In this document: in pieces, positions 33,879 to 45,867 of the stretch
Position numbering within the stretch: position 1 is the stretch's first letter
Layout of the letters: every line of letters starts with the position of its first letter
Source: Dactylis glomerata
Taxonomy: Eukaryota > Streptophyta > Magnoliopsida > Poales > Poaceae
Assembly (NCBI GenBank): GCA_007115705.1
Contig: QXEO01000546.1
Location: 5,606,124 to 5,670,123 of the forward strand
Length of the DNA stretch: 64,000 bases
Direction: 5' to 3'
Position numbers and translations under genes: made by a program
The notes under the pieces: generated by a model
Told to the model about the DNA's origin: nothing
The model's database searches: none
What the model saw: the letters and a program-made list of their open reading frames with translations, nothing else

Positions 33879-35404
33879 TGATACGTCTCAAACGTATCTA
33901 TAATTTTTGATGCTCCATGCTTGTTTTTACACCATTTGCCTACTGTTTCGTTACACTTCGTGGCACTTTTATGCGATTTCTGGAACTAACCTATTGACAA
34001 GATGCCACAGTGCCAGTTCCCTGTTTTCTGCTGTTTTTGTGTTTCAGAAAAGCTACACAGGAAATATTCTCGGAATTGGACAAAACAAAAGCCAGAAGTC
34101 TTATTTTTCCCGGAAGCTTCCCGAAGACCGAAAGAGAGTCGGAGGGGGGCCAGAGGCCGCCCTCACACATAGGTGGCGCGGCCCAGGCCCTGGTCGCGCC
34201 ACCCTGGTGTGAGGAGCCCCTGGCTGCCCCCTGACGACGCCCCTTCGCCTATAAGAAGCCTCGGGACGGAAAACCCTAAGGGAGTCGGCGAAATTTCCAG
34301 AACAGTTCTGCAGCGCCGCCGCCATCGAAGCCAAATTTCGGGGGACAGAAGTCTCTTTTCCGGCACCCTGCCGGGACGGGGAAGTGCCCCCGAAGCCATC
34401 TCCATCGGTCTCCATCGCCGTCTCCGCTGTCTCCATCGACCTCACCGCCATCTCCATCAACCTTGCTGTCTCCTATGATGAGGAGGGAGTAGTTCATCCC
34501 CGGGGCTGAGGGCTCTACCGGTAGCTATGTGGTTCACCTCTCTCTCCCATGATGTGATCTTTATGTGATCGTGAGCTTTGTATCATGTTGAACAAGTAGA
34601 TGTTATTATTCAGATATTATGTGTACTCTAGTGATGTTATTAAAGTAATCTATTCCTCCTGCCATGGTGTAACGGTGACAGTGCGTGCATCATGGTGGTA
34701 CTTGGTCTAGGCTACGATTGTGATCTCTTATGAATTATGAGAATAATTATCGCTATGATAGTATTGAAGTGATTTATTCCTCCTTTCATGGTGTAATGTT
34801 GACAGTGTGTGCACCGTGTTAGTACTTGGTCTAAGTTGCAATAATATCTATCTTGAGTTGTGATCTGATTTGGATATCTCTATGAGTGGTGTTTGTCAAG
34901 TACTTGATGAACTTTAAGGAGTGCTTCGTAGCCCTACGCAATGATTAGTGTTATTCAATAGGAGAGTAATTCAGAGTACCATAGTGAAGAGAAGTTATTT
35001 ATTTGTTCAATCATGTTATATTGTTGGGAGTGTGTCCACTAGTGAAAGTATGATCCCTAGGCCTTGTTTCCAAGCTTTGCACACCGTTTACTTGCTGTTT
35101 TGTTACATGTTTGCTTGCAGCGATATTTACTTCAAGTCACATTTGCTACTTATAATCATCACTATCTCTTCGCCGAACTAGTGCACCTATACATCTGACA
35201 AGTGTATTGGGTGTGTTGGGGACTCAAGAGACTTTCTGTATCGTAATTGCAGGGTTGCTTGAGAGGGATAGCTTTGACCTCTTCCTCCCTGAGTTCGATA
35301 AACCTTGGGTGATCCACTTAAGGGAAACTTGCTGCTGTTCTACAAACCTCTGCACTTGGAGGCCCAACAAGTGTCTACAAGAACAGAAGCGTGTGTAGAC
35401 ATCA
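33879..35404 (+). repeat. 3' LTR of element B
   Basis: 1526 bp, starting one base after AAGCTTGGGGATGC (33865-33878) and ending TAGACATCA before ATAAT. It carries the intact version of the segment deleted from the 5' LTR. Confidence 0.9.
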
Positions 35405-37122
35405 ATAATGATATTAGCATGGTCCAAAATTTGAAATGGTTGCTGACCTGTTTTGAACAAATGTCTGGTATGCGCATTAATTACAACAAGAGTGACCTTA
35501 TGACCATAAACCTCTCTGACAAGGATGCAAACATCTTTGCACAAATTTTTAGTTGCAAGATTAGTCACTTTCCCTTTTAGTATTTGGGTGTGCCTTTGCA
35601 TTACTCCAAGCTACATAAAGAAGACCTTCAACTAGTGATTGACAAGATCATGAAAGGAATAGCAGGATGGAGGGGTAAACTACTCTCTTATAGAGACGAA
35701 CTTACCCTTTTACAAGCTTGTATTGCTAGTATTCCCCTTTATTTGCTTTCTATGATCAAATTTCCTAAGTGGGCCCTGACCATGATCCACTCTCACATGG
35801 CTAATTTATTTTGGGATGATAAAGATGCTGGACATAAATATCACCTAGCCAACTGGGGCTTGATCTGTCAGAAACCTGAATTTGGGGGAATGGGAGTCCA
35901 AAACCTTAGGGACTACAATCTCTGTCTCCTTGCCTCTTGGGTTAAAAGGTACCACCTTAGTCAAAATCAAATCTGGAGGAAGATTGTTGACTCTAAATAT
36001 GATCTTTGTCCTAATATTTTTAATGCTAACCCAACTGCATGTTCTCCTTTTTTTGGAAAGAAGTCGTGTGGGCAGCTTGGTCTGCCAAGATGGGCTATAA
36101 ATGGAAACTTGGGAATGGAAATAAAATTCTCTTTTGGGAAGATGTTTGGTTTGGGAGTTGTGGTCTAGCCATCACCTACTGGGACCTTTACATTATTGCT
36201 AATGAACAGAATTGTTCTATTTCCAGTGTGTGGGATGGCTCTAATTTGAAATTTTCTTTTCGAAGAACTGTTTCTCAGTCCTTATATGATAAATGGCTTG
36301 AACTGTGTGATCTTATGGACAGTGTCCCCTTCTCTAAAGAAGAAGACTATCCCATATGGTTGTTTCATCCATCTGGGAAATATTCAGTCAAGTCTTTTTA
36401 TGCTATTGTTAACAATGGTGGGGTTGTGCCCATTCACACTCCTGCTATTTGGAATCTGAATGTGCCTCCTAGAATTCATGTCTTCTTATGGTTACTTGCT
36501 AACAACAAAACCTTGACTAGAGATAATCTACATAAATGAAGACATGTTGAGTACAAAACATGCTTATTTTGCATGGAGCTGGAATCTGTGACTCATTTGT
36601 TCTTTGAGTGTTTTGTTGCTCATCACATTTGGCAAGCCCTGTCTCACATTTTCTGTATTCGACTGGGTAATGATTTTGATCAGTTGCTAGGTGGTGGATT
36701 AGTAATAACAAAAATTCCATACTAAATATGTTTAGTTCTGCGCCATTGTGGTCTTTGTGGTCCCTGAGAAATGAGTTGTGCTTTCAGGGAAAAAGTTGGC
36801 TCGGCATGGATATGCTTTGGGGGAAGGTCATAGCTAGCATCAAAAGATGGTGAGTTCTTTGCAAGGATGCTCATTCCATGCTCTTGGACCAAAACCTGCT
36901 GCTGCTTGAGAGAAGACGAAGTGAACTCCTTAGAATAGCCTAGTGTTAGTTTCAGAAAAGCTCAGTGGGGTTTTCCATCAGTAGTTTTTGTTTTTTTCTG
37001 CTCCCTTCTTTCGGTCAGCCGTGAAGATTGTAAAATCTGTTAAGAATATTATAAACCTAGATGTTGTTCTCTGGTTGCATGTAATGGAACCAGGGGGAAA
37101 TCCCTTTTATCTAAAAATAATA

Positions 37123-37225
37123 CTCCCTCCGACCCATAATACTCTTCGCCAATACGGATGTATCTAGACACATTTTAGTGATAGATACATTCGTATTTGT
37201 AAAGAGTAATATGGGTCGGAGGGAG
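37123..37225. mobile_element. Stowaway MITE, perfect terminal repeats
   Basis: A 103-bp element with perfect 16-bp inverted repeats CTCCCTCCGACCCATA and TATGGGTCGGAGGGAG. TA flanks it at 37121-37122 and 37226-37227. It lies immediately after the A-rich tail of the plus-strand LINE. Confidence 0.93.
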
Positions 37226-37227
37226 TA

Positions 37228-37936
37228 ATATAAGACGTATTTGTAGGTTTAAATGGTCTCCTTTATATAGCCATGGATAGGTCCTTGCACACATGTATTG
37301 CAAGCATATGGAGTCGTCACATTGCACGAATGATTGTCTAATGCATAGACCTCTTCAAAAAAAATTGTCTTGTTATTCAAGTATTTATTTTCATCCCCAA
37401 ATTTCTTTTAAGAGGCTTTAGAATATACATTTCGTAGTCTTTTATAAGATGTATGCATGCCCACATGGACAACATGGAGACAATGTGTTGGGATGTATAT
37501 TAAACTATATATCTTCAATTAGGCTTGAACATATCAGCATTAAAATGCTTTTGTAGATTGATCGTGCATCAAGTCTAGCATATATGTTGATTACCTTATT
37601 GAATATGTACTTGTACATGTAAATAGGGAAGTCGTATTTAGTGACTTTTCCTCCCTAAATTGATTATGACCATATATAATTTGTGCATTGAAGAAAATCT
37701 GTGGTGTGGTGGTGCATTAATGAAACCAGCTACCACCACCTTATCTTATGAAGGGAAAGTTGCAACTTTTTAATGGACGCCAAAGAATAGGAGTACACCG
37801 AGGTTAAATGTGCTAGCTATCCAATCACATTTAAAAAGCACTAAATTATGCAATCCCATGCATATCTATAACCATCATATCTTACCATATCACGATTTCT
37901 TGACAGGCTGTAGCCTGCTCATCCTAGCTCATCTAC
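37228..37936. other. 5' flank of the MADS-box pseudogene
   Basis: AT-rich DNA without TE termini or ORFs of note. It presumably contains the old promoter of the MADS gene. Confidence 0.4.
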
Positions 37937-37944
37937 TATAAATA
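37937..37944 (+). promoter_or_regulatory. TATA box of the MADS-box pseudogene
   Basis: TATAAATA lies 105 bp upstream of the ATG at 38042, followed by a C-rich leader (CACCCGCCTCCCCTC). This is a typical plant core-promoter arrangement. Confidence 0.6.
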
Positions 37945-38041
37945 CACCCGCCTCCCCTCACTTTCAACTCACCAGAATGACCAATCTTCCTTTGCTAGTT
38001 TATCGCTCTCTTGTTTCCCGCTTGCTTGCCTAAGAGCTACA

Positions 38042-38802
38042 ATGGCTCGCAAGAAGATGAACCTCCAGTACATCCCCAAAGACTCCACCCGTCGTGCCAC
38101 CTTTAGGAAGCACAGTTGTGGGCTAATGAAGAAAGCGGTTGAGTTGTCTACCCTGTGCGGCGTCAAGACCTCCCATCCCACTCTTAGGCAGTGGACATCC
38201 TAAACTGGTACAACAACATGACAGAACTGAAGCAATACAAGAAGTTAATGGACCAAGATTCCTTCCTCCTCAAGCGCATCAACAAGCTTCAAGACCAGAT
38301 TTACAAGTCTGAGCGTGACTACCAGGAGCATGAGATCAAGTCCCTTCTACACCAAGCCATGTCGGGAAACCTCCAAGACCTCTCGGTGCTCTCCACCAAG
38401 GAGCTTACCTATGTTGGATGTAATGTGGATGCGATCCTAAAGAGAATCAGTGACCGTGTCATGAAGATCCGCGGGGAGCCACCGGTCTACCAGCCTTATG
38501 TGGAGTAGGCATCGACTCCCATCGTCACCGACAATATGAACATAACTGGGCATGCGAATGTCTACGTGGCTCAGGCACCATTCCATCATCATGGTGGTTG
38601 CCTTGACATGGTGAGCTCAGAAGGAGGGGTCCTCGATGCTCACATATACAATAGCTTCAACAGTGGTTGCAATGGTGCCACCTCCACCTCTGGCTTCAAA
38701 GGTGATGACCTGATGCAACCTTTCAATCCAGATAATGAATCTGGTTATCCATGGGATAGCGCCCATCCTGGGCCATCTTCGAGTTATTGCCCTCCTATGT
38801 AA
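38042..38802 (+). pseudogene. Type I (M-gamma, AGL80-like) MADS-box gene, disrupted
   Basis: The ATG at 38042 opens MARKKMNLQYIPKDSTRRAT, then FRKHSCGLMKKAVELSTLCG, the first part of an M-gamma MADS domain. After VKT the second half of the domain (normally VVVYGEGE and on) is missing, and at about 38186 the frame shifts. The new frame encodes DILNWYNNMTELKQYKKLMD, a coiled-coil region, and LSTKELTYVGCNVDAILKRI, typical of the M-gamma C-terminal part. A TAG at 38506-38508 interrupts it, but the same frame stays open to 38802 (MNITGHANVYVAQ to SYCPPM). No introns, as usual for type I genes. Family members act in endosperm and female gametophyte development; this copy cannot make an intact DNA-binding domain. 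Confidence 0.8.
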
Positions 38803-38828
38803 GGAGGGTGAGCCTCTTCGCATCACAT

Positions 38829-40458
38829 TGATGTCTCATAGACCAGTTGGGAAACCCCAAGAGGAAGGTATAATGAGCACAGCTGTAAGTTTTCCCTCTG
38901 TTATGATACCAAGGTTTAATCGACCAGTAGGAGAAATAAATCACTTCCGAAGGTTGTTGCTAGCTGACTTTGGCAACAACGCCAGAAAAGGTCTGGTGCG
39001 CGCCTTCGGCGCCAGCAACAACATGGAACCTGCACACAACACAACCAAAATACTTTGCCCCAACTTACAGTGAGGTTGTCAATCTCAGTGGTTTGCTGAT
39101 AACAAAGGATTAGACGTATAGTGTGGAAAAAGGTGTTTGCTTGCAGTAAAGTAAATAATGCTTGCGGAAAGTGAACAGTGCTTGCTGTAGATGGTAATAT
39201 AAATGTAAAATAATGGACCGGGGTCCACAGTTCACTAGAGGTGTCTCTCCATAAAGATAAATAACATGCTAGGTAAACAAATTACAGTTGGGCAATTAAC
39301 AAAATAAAGAATGCATAACAATGCATATACATGTCATGAAGATCACTATGAGATTCACTTGGGCATTACAACATAATACATAGATCATAATCCAACTGCA
39401 TCTATGACTAAGAATCCACCCGCAGGATATCATCCGAACAACCCTTGGGTATTAAGTTGCAAGCAACAGATTACCACCTTAAGCAAAGTGTGTAATGTAA
39501 ACAATACAATTATCCTTGAACAAAAGATTGTTGTTTTCACCCTAGTAGCAACAGCACATCTACAACCTTAGAAGTTATTGTCACTCTCCCAGATTACTAG
39601 AGGCATGAACCCACTATCGAGCATAAATACTCCCTCTTGGAGTCACTAGCATCTACTTGGCCAAGATATCTACTAGCAATGGAGAGATGCAAGATCACAA
39701 ATAACATAGAAATGAAAAATCAACAATCAACTTGACATAGTACTCAATATTCATCGGATCCCAACAAACACAACATGTAGAATTACATAACGATGATCTT
39801 GATCATGATAGGCAGCTCACAAGATCTAGACATGAGGCGCATGGAGGAGAAGACAACCATCTGGCTACTGCTATGGACCCATGGTCCAGTGGTGGACTAC
39901 TCACGTATCACTCTGGAGGCTGGCATGGTGATGAAGAAGGCCTCCGGTGATGATTCCCCTCTCCGGCAGGGTGCCGAGAAGAGCTTCTGGACCCTCCTGA
40001 TCTCGAGTCGATGACGGCGGCGGCTTGCAGTATGTTTCGTGGAAAAGTGTTTTGTCCTTTAGGGTTTTCTCGACGAAGAGAATTTATAGGCGGAAGGGTG
40101 ATGTCAGAAGGTGGACCAGGGTCCCACACCACCTGGTGGTGCGGCCAGGGGGTGGCCCGTGCCACCATATGGTGCGGCTGCCTCCTGGCTGCTCTCCGTC
40201 TCTCCTCAGGACTCCGTCTTCGTGTCAGGTAAATAGGAACTTTGGCTTTCGTTTCGTCCAATTCCTAGAATATTTCTAGTGTAACTTTTCTGAAACACAA
40301 AAACAACAGAAAACAGGAACTGGCACTGTGGCATCTTGTTAATAGGTTAGTTCCGGAAAATGCATAAAAATGCCACAAAGTGTAAACAAAATATAAAGCA
40401 ATTGGTGTAAAAACAAGCATGGAGCATCAAAATTTATAGATACGTTTGCAACATATCA
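38829..40458 (-). repeat. 3' LTR of element C
   Basis: 1630 bp, TGATGTCTCATAG to ACATATCA on the plus strand. The LTR start reads TGATATGTTGCAAACG on the minus strand, a diverged version of TGATACGTCTCAAACG. The polypurine tract GCATCCCCAAGCTT (plus-strand reading) is at 40460-40473. Confidence 0.85.
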
Positions 40459-41255
40459 AGCATCCCCAAGCTTAACTCCTACTCGTCCTCGAGTAGGTAA
40501 GTGATAACAAAATAATAATTTTTGAGGAGACATGCACCCAAAACAATCTTGATCAAATCTATGTAAAGCATTGCTAGCTGAGGTCAAAGTACTCTAAACA
40601 TGGGCATAAAAGATATAATTCTAACCATAGAACTTAGCAACCATGTTACAACATGAAAAGTAACACAAACAAAAGATCATAAGTAATAATGCATTGAAAG
40701 TCAATTGTTTGTTTTGAGCATAGAGAAAACATAACAAAGTGGTATTCAGCTTGTCCCTCATGGAGTAGCAAAACATAAATGCATAGGACACCTTCAAAGT
40801 TCAAGAGGGTGACTAGATACAAATAATTTGAGAACAAGCAATACCATAATCATGAATTAATCAATAATATATTTTGGGACTATGCACATTATACTTAGAA
40901 TGACAACTATGCTCTCTTAATCGGTGCATAAAGATAGAAGATGAAGACTCAACATAAAAGTAAAAGAAAGGCCCTTCGCAGAGGGAAGCAGAGATTTAAC
41001 ATGTGCTAGAGCTTTTCATTGGTAAAACAGAGATAAAAATTGTTTTGAGAGGTGGTTGTTCCTGTCAACGACTGGCAATGGGGTTCTTGCTATCTTCCAT
41101 ACTAAACAAGTTGAGAGCGGTTTCAAGTTCTTGAAAAATTGGCATTTGCATGCTCTTTTATAAAGTTTGGCACTCCTCCCCACTTTTCCTTTCACAAACC
41201 ATGGCTAGCCGAATCCTTCGGGTGCCTGCCAACAATCACATACCATGGAGGAGTG

Positions 41256-42931
41256 TGCTGATCCCTTGTAGATGTGGAGCAGACTGTCCTTGTGAGTGGT
41301 GAATAACCAGCCCGTTGGGAACCCCAAGAGGAAGGTATGATGAGTGTAGCAGCAAGTTTTCCCTCAGTTTAAGAAACCAAGGTTTAATGTCGGTCAGGAG
41401 AGGAGAGACAGGGACGACTGAAGGTGATGCGGACTGGCTTAGTAACACTCCAACAAGGGCGCCGTTTAACGATACTTGTTGACTCGTCTTCGGCCAGTGG
41501 CAACGCGGAACCTGCACACAACACAACCAAGTACTTTGTTCCCAACTTGCGATGAGGTTGTCAATCTCACCGGTTTGCTTGAAACAAAGGTTATGAGCGT
41601 ATCGAGTGGAAAACAATATAGTATGCGAGTAAAGTAAACAGTGCGAGTAAAGTAAACAGGTGATAGCAATATGATGGAAATAGGACCAGGGTCCACAGTT
41701 CACTAGTGGTGTCTCTCCATAGATAAAATAACACATGCTGGGTAAACAAATTACAGTTGGGCAATTGATAGAATAAAGATAACGTGATATGTCAAGAAGA
41801 TCACTATGAGATTTACTCTGGGCATTACAACAAAATACATAGACCGCCATCCAACTGCATCTATGACTAATAATCCACCCCCAGGGATATCAATCCGAAC
41901 ACCCCAAAAGTATTAAGTTGCGAACAACAGATAATTGCATTAAGCAAAGTGTGTAATGTAAACAAAGCATATGCCCTTGAGCATATGAATGTTGTTTTCT
42001 CCCTAGTATCAACAACACATCTACCACCTTAGAGGTTTCTGTCACTCCCCCAGGTGAAATAGAGACATGAACCCACTATCGAGCATAAATACCCCCCCTT
42101 GGAGTCACTAGCAACTACTCGGCCAAGATAGCTACTAACAACGGAGAGCATGCAAGATCATAAACAACATAGAGATAACAAAAGATATAACTCAGTACAG
42201 CAACTTAATCATAAACACCAGTATTCATCGGATCCCAACAAACCAAACATGTAGAATTACATAACGGTGATCTCAATCATGTAGGGCAGCTCATGAGATC
42301 TAAACATGAAGCACATAGTGGAGAAGACAACCATCTAGCTACTGCTATGGACCCATAGTCCAAGGTAGACTACTCACTCATCGCTCCGGAGGCAAGCATG
42401 GCGATGAAGAAGACCTCCGGTGGCGATTCCCCTCTCCGGCAGGGTGCCGGGAAGAGCTTCTGGACCCTCCCGATCTTCGGGTCGACGGCGGCGGCGGATC
42501 GCGATGTGTTCTGGAAATCTGATCGGGTACTTAGGTTTTTCTCGTCGGGGGGTCTTTATAGGCGAAGGGGCATTGTCAGAGGAGGGGCCAGGCGGCCACA
42601 CACGGGGGTGGCGCGGGCCAGGGGCTGGCCACGCCACCTGTGCGTGTGGGCCCATGGTCCCTCACCTCCTACTCTCCTTCGGATCTCTGGAAGCTTCCGG
42701 GTAAAATAAGACTTCAGGAACTTGTTTCGTCCAATTCCGAAAATATTTCCTGTGTATCACTTCTGAAACACAAAAACAGCAGAAAATAGGAAACTGGCAC
42801 TGTGGCACTTCGTTAATAGGTTAGTTCCGGAAAATGCATAAAAATGCCACTAAGTGTAACAAAACAATAGGCAAATGGTGTAAAAACAAGCATGGAGCAT
42901 CAAAAATTATAGATACGTTTGAGACGTATCA
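41256..42931 (-). repeat. 3' LTR of element D
   Basis: 1676 bp, TGCTGATCCCTTGTAG to GAGACGTATCA on the plus strand. Confidence 0.92.
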
Positions 42932-44767
42932 AGCATCCCCAAGCTTAACTCCTGCTCGTCCTCGAGTAGGTAAGTGATAACAAAAGAATAATTTTTGAGG
43001 TGACATGCACCTACACAATCTTGATCATATATGTAAGCATTGGTGAGCTGGGATCAATAGAACTTAAAACATGGGCATGAAGATATAATCATGACAATAA
43101 GAACTTAGCAACCATGTTGTAAACATGCAAATGAACACAAACAAAAGATCATGAAAATGAAACAATGAAAGTCAAACGTGTGTTCAAATCATAAGGAAAA
43201 ACATACAAAAGGTTTTCAGCTTGTCCTTCAAAGAGAGCAAAACATAAATGCATAGGACACCTTCAAGTTTAAGAGGGCGACTAGATACAAATAATTTAAG
43301 AACAAGTGAAACCAACAATATGAATCAATCAATGAACTTTGGGACAATGCATATCACACTAAGAATGACAACTATGCTCTCTTAATGGTGCATAAAGAAA
43401 GAAGGTGGTGACTCAACATAAAAGTAAAAGAAAGGCCCTTCGCAGAGGGAAGCAGTGATTGCAAGTTTTATAACCTTCAAAAATTATGGTACTTACAGGC
43501 TTTGAGCTCTCATTGCCCCCATCATAAGCATCTTGAATGGTTAAAGTTAATGCGAGAACAATTATGATGCATATGCTTGACAAATCATAAGTTGAAAACC
43601 TCGTGCCCCGTGAATACGAGTACCCAAACCTCATGCTACTTTACTTAGAGTCCCAAGTAAGGCTCTTGTCATTGTAAGTATATGCATATCATTGAGAACC
43701 GCCAATGGGGTACCTCCGTGCCCGATGACATGGAACAAGCCCACACCAAAATGACAGGACAAGCAGATAATGAACACCTCGACATCTCTTTTATTTGCCA
43801 TTTGTTTAGCTTTTTATTGTGAGATGCGTCGTCGAATGTTCACCATGGGTATGCTGCAAATTTCCACCATGAATTATGCATGGCTTAGATTGGCGGCCCG
43901 GCGTTTCCCTAACACATATACAAACTCCATGATCCCTACAAGATTCCCAATTCATTTCACACCGCGGGCATCCATAAACAAAAGATCACGATATCAACTC
44001 AAATAAGAAGTGCAATGTTGAAAGCTTGCCCATGACAGCATGGCTGGGCTAGTCTCCAACTTACAACTTGCAAGCATAACAACTCAACATAAGAGACCAC
44101 AATGTCAAATTTTTAAGAACAGGAAAAAGTAAAGTGTGCCTTCCGGTTCGTGAGAGCTTTACTAACCGAATTTCGCATAACACTGGTAAGAGTTTAATTT
44201 GAAGAGAAAATAAAAGCAAGTCAAATTTACTTGGAATAGCAAATTGCTAGTAGGTATGTATGGTGGACACAATGGAAAACTTTGGCTTTTAGGAGTTGGA
44301 TGCACGAGTAGAGCTCATACTCAGTACAAGGCGAGGGCTAGCAAAAGACTGGGAGCGACCAACTAAGAGAGCAATAATGGCCATAATCATGCAAAGCGAC
44401 AAAGCGACATTAAAAGAAGCATACGATGGCATCAAAAGTCAAAAACTAAATGATCATGAAGGCTATTGGCGACTTTGTAAGAGTCTAACATGTGTGAGCA
44501 TGCGCCAAGTCAACCCAAATAAAGCATCAAGGAGAAAACCAAAATAATGCTTCCATACAATAAAAACAACGCATGATTTTTTTCAAAGGCTCATTAAGCA
44601 ATCTCAGTTATTTGAGACAAGTCATGCTACAGCAAAACCACTAAGCATACTATCAAAAAGACATCAAGCATGACATGAAAAAGCCTAAGCCGCAGTCTAC
44701 ACAAGCTCCTTCTTGTACCACTATTTTGCACAAAGCTTTTTCTCTTTTCCAACACCATTTGAAATTT

Positions 44768-45232
44768 TTATAAACACCTCTTTTGATGAAAACCAATAAA
44801 GATCAGAGGAAAAAATACACCTTGATGAAAAGATATGACAAGATCTGAACGCATATCAAGGCGAAAGCGAAAACCAAAAGCAGTAGCAGAAAAAGAAGAA
44901 CGCTCGATGAACGATAAGAGTGAAAAACTGAGCGTTCTTTGCAAATGAAAACGAGTACATCTCCTCCAAAAGAAATTTGTTGGGGTCCAACCATTTATTG
45001 CAGCAAACAAACAAACTAAACCAACTAAGAAAACTAAAACAACTGACGCTCCAAGAAAAACACATAGTGCATGAAGCAATAAAAATATAGTGTTTTGAAA
45101 GGTGACCTGATTTTTGCCGATGAAGAAGGGGTGCCTCGGGGGCATCCCCAAGCTTTGACGCTTGTACTTCTTGGATATTTCTTGGGGTGATGCATGGGCA
45201 TCCCCAAGCTTGAGCTTTTGTCCATTCTTCAA
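44768..45232 (-). CDS. Conserved hydrophobic ORF in the 3' region of element D
   Basis: This is the longest version of the shared 3' ORF (154 codons). It begins MKNGQKLKLGDAHASPQEIS, continues QSLGMPPRHPFFIGKNQVTF, then a strongly hydrophobic stretch (IFLLLHALCVFLGASVVLVF followed by LVGLVCLFAAI) and NGWTPTNFFWRR, and ends in a Phe/Arg-rich tail. A single membrane span is predicted by eye. Both polypurine-tract-like motifs (45142-45155 and 45198-45211) lie within it. It stands in the zone where Athila elements keep an env-like gene. Confidence 0.4.
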   Translation of the reverse strand: MKNGQKLKLGDAHASPQEISKKYKRQSLGMPPRHPFFIGKNQVTFQNTIFLLLHALCVFLGASVVLVFLVGLVCLFAAINGWTPTNFFWRRCTRFHLQRTLSFSLLSFIERSSFSATAFGFRFRLDMRSDLVISFHQGVFFPLIFIGFHQKRCL

Positions 45233-45867
45233 CTCATCTCATCATTCTCCAATCCCTACACTTGAAAACTTCCTTCATACAAAACTAAACACAAATCTAT
45301 TAGCAACATTAGTGTAAGCATAACATATAATCAATCCTCTATTTGCTTCAGGTTTCAACTCAAAACCACCACATATATATCATATACTACTGTAGCAACC
45401 TCCCCAAAAGTTCCATGATCAAAAGAACTCAAAAGAAAGCGATAAAGTGGCAAACACAAATATTGGCAGAAATCTGTCAAAACTGAACACCTGACAAAGG
45501 TCGAATTTTTGAGGGATTTTTTGTTGCTCAAATAAAAAAGTGTTCAACTAAGAAAAGTTTGGATATAACCTGGGGCATATGCACAAGAAATCGCAGGTCC
45601 AAAAGATAAACAGAGAATTTTCACGAATTTTTACGGTGCAGCACCGAAAACAGTTTCAGGACAGCAACATCCCCAAATCTTTACCTCACTCAAATTAGAG
45701 GCTTCTCTTGGCACAAAAACGAAATAAACAAGATAAGGAGCGGTCATTACAGTAGTAATGACTTCCAAGACTCAAATAAAAGAAAAAGTACTGAAAAGAA
45801 AACATTGGGTTATCTCCCAAGAGTGCTTTTCTTTAACGCCTTTGAGCTAGGCGCAGAAAATTGCGAA

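Larger units (their letters stand above)
29004..35404 (+). mobile_element. LTR element B: Athila-like gypsy element, non-autonomous, TSD ATAAT
   Basis: Runs from TGATACGTCTC to GTAGACATCA, with ATAAT at 28999-29003 and 35405-35409. LTRs are 29004-30369 (1366 bp) and 33879-35404 (1526 bp). The 5' copy lacks about 185 bp present in the 3' copy (starting at TATGAGTGGTG, near 34880) and has about 26 bp extra near 30113. The interior holds one 237-codon ORF and the same long 3' region as elements A, C and D. No RT or integrase. About 24 substitutions in the shared 1.34 kb (roughly 1.8%) suggest an age near 0.7 million years. It interrupts a LINE reverse transcriptase just after YADD. Confidence 0.9.
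24742..37120 (+). pseudogene. Plus-strand LINE ORF2 (RT, zf-RVT), cut into three pieces
   Basis: The pieces are 24742-24887, 28813-29003 and 35410-37120. Piece 1 encodes SWINKGGSFCVRINDYNSSY and ends FV. Piece 2 resumes AGKGLKQGDPLSPIFYNFVA and reaches the catalytic SLQYADDIILFLDN. Piece 3 continues NDISMVQNLKWLLTCFEQMS, YLGVPLHYSKL, FWDDKDAGHKYH, WKLGNGNKILFWEDVWF, the zf-RVT part (WNLNVPPRIHVFLWLLANN, CLFCMELESVTHLFFECF) and ends near 36940. Decay: TAG at 35578-35580, a one-base shift near 36045 and TGA at 36537-36539. The 3' UTR ends TTTTATCTAAAAATAA at 37120. The interruptions are a MITE at TA (24886-24887/28813-28814) and LTR element B (TSD ATAAT). Confidence 0.85.

Noticed and set aside
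41254..41258. TGTGC as target duplication of element D
   Set aside because: It does not match the right flank. Moving the LTR end to TGCTGATCC gives the perfect pair GAGTG/GAGTG.
42374..42709. ORFs of about 90-100 codons in both LTRs of element D (also 49245-49580)
   Set aside because: They are paired copies in the GC-rich promoter-proximal part of the LTR, with frames open on both strands and no domain.
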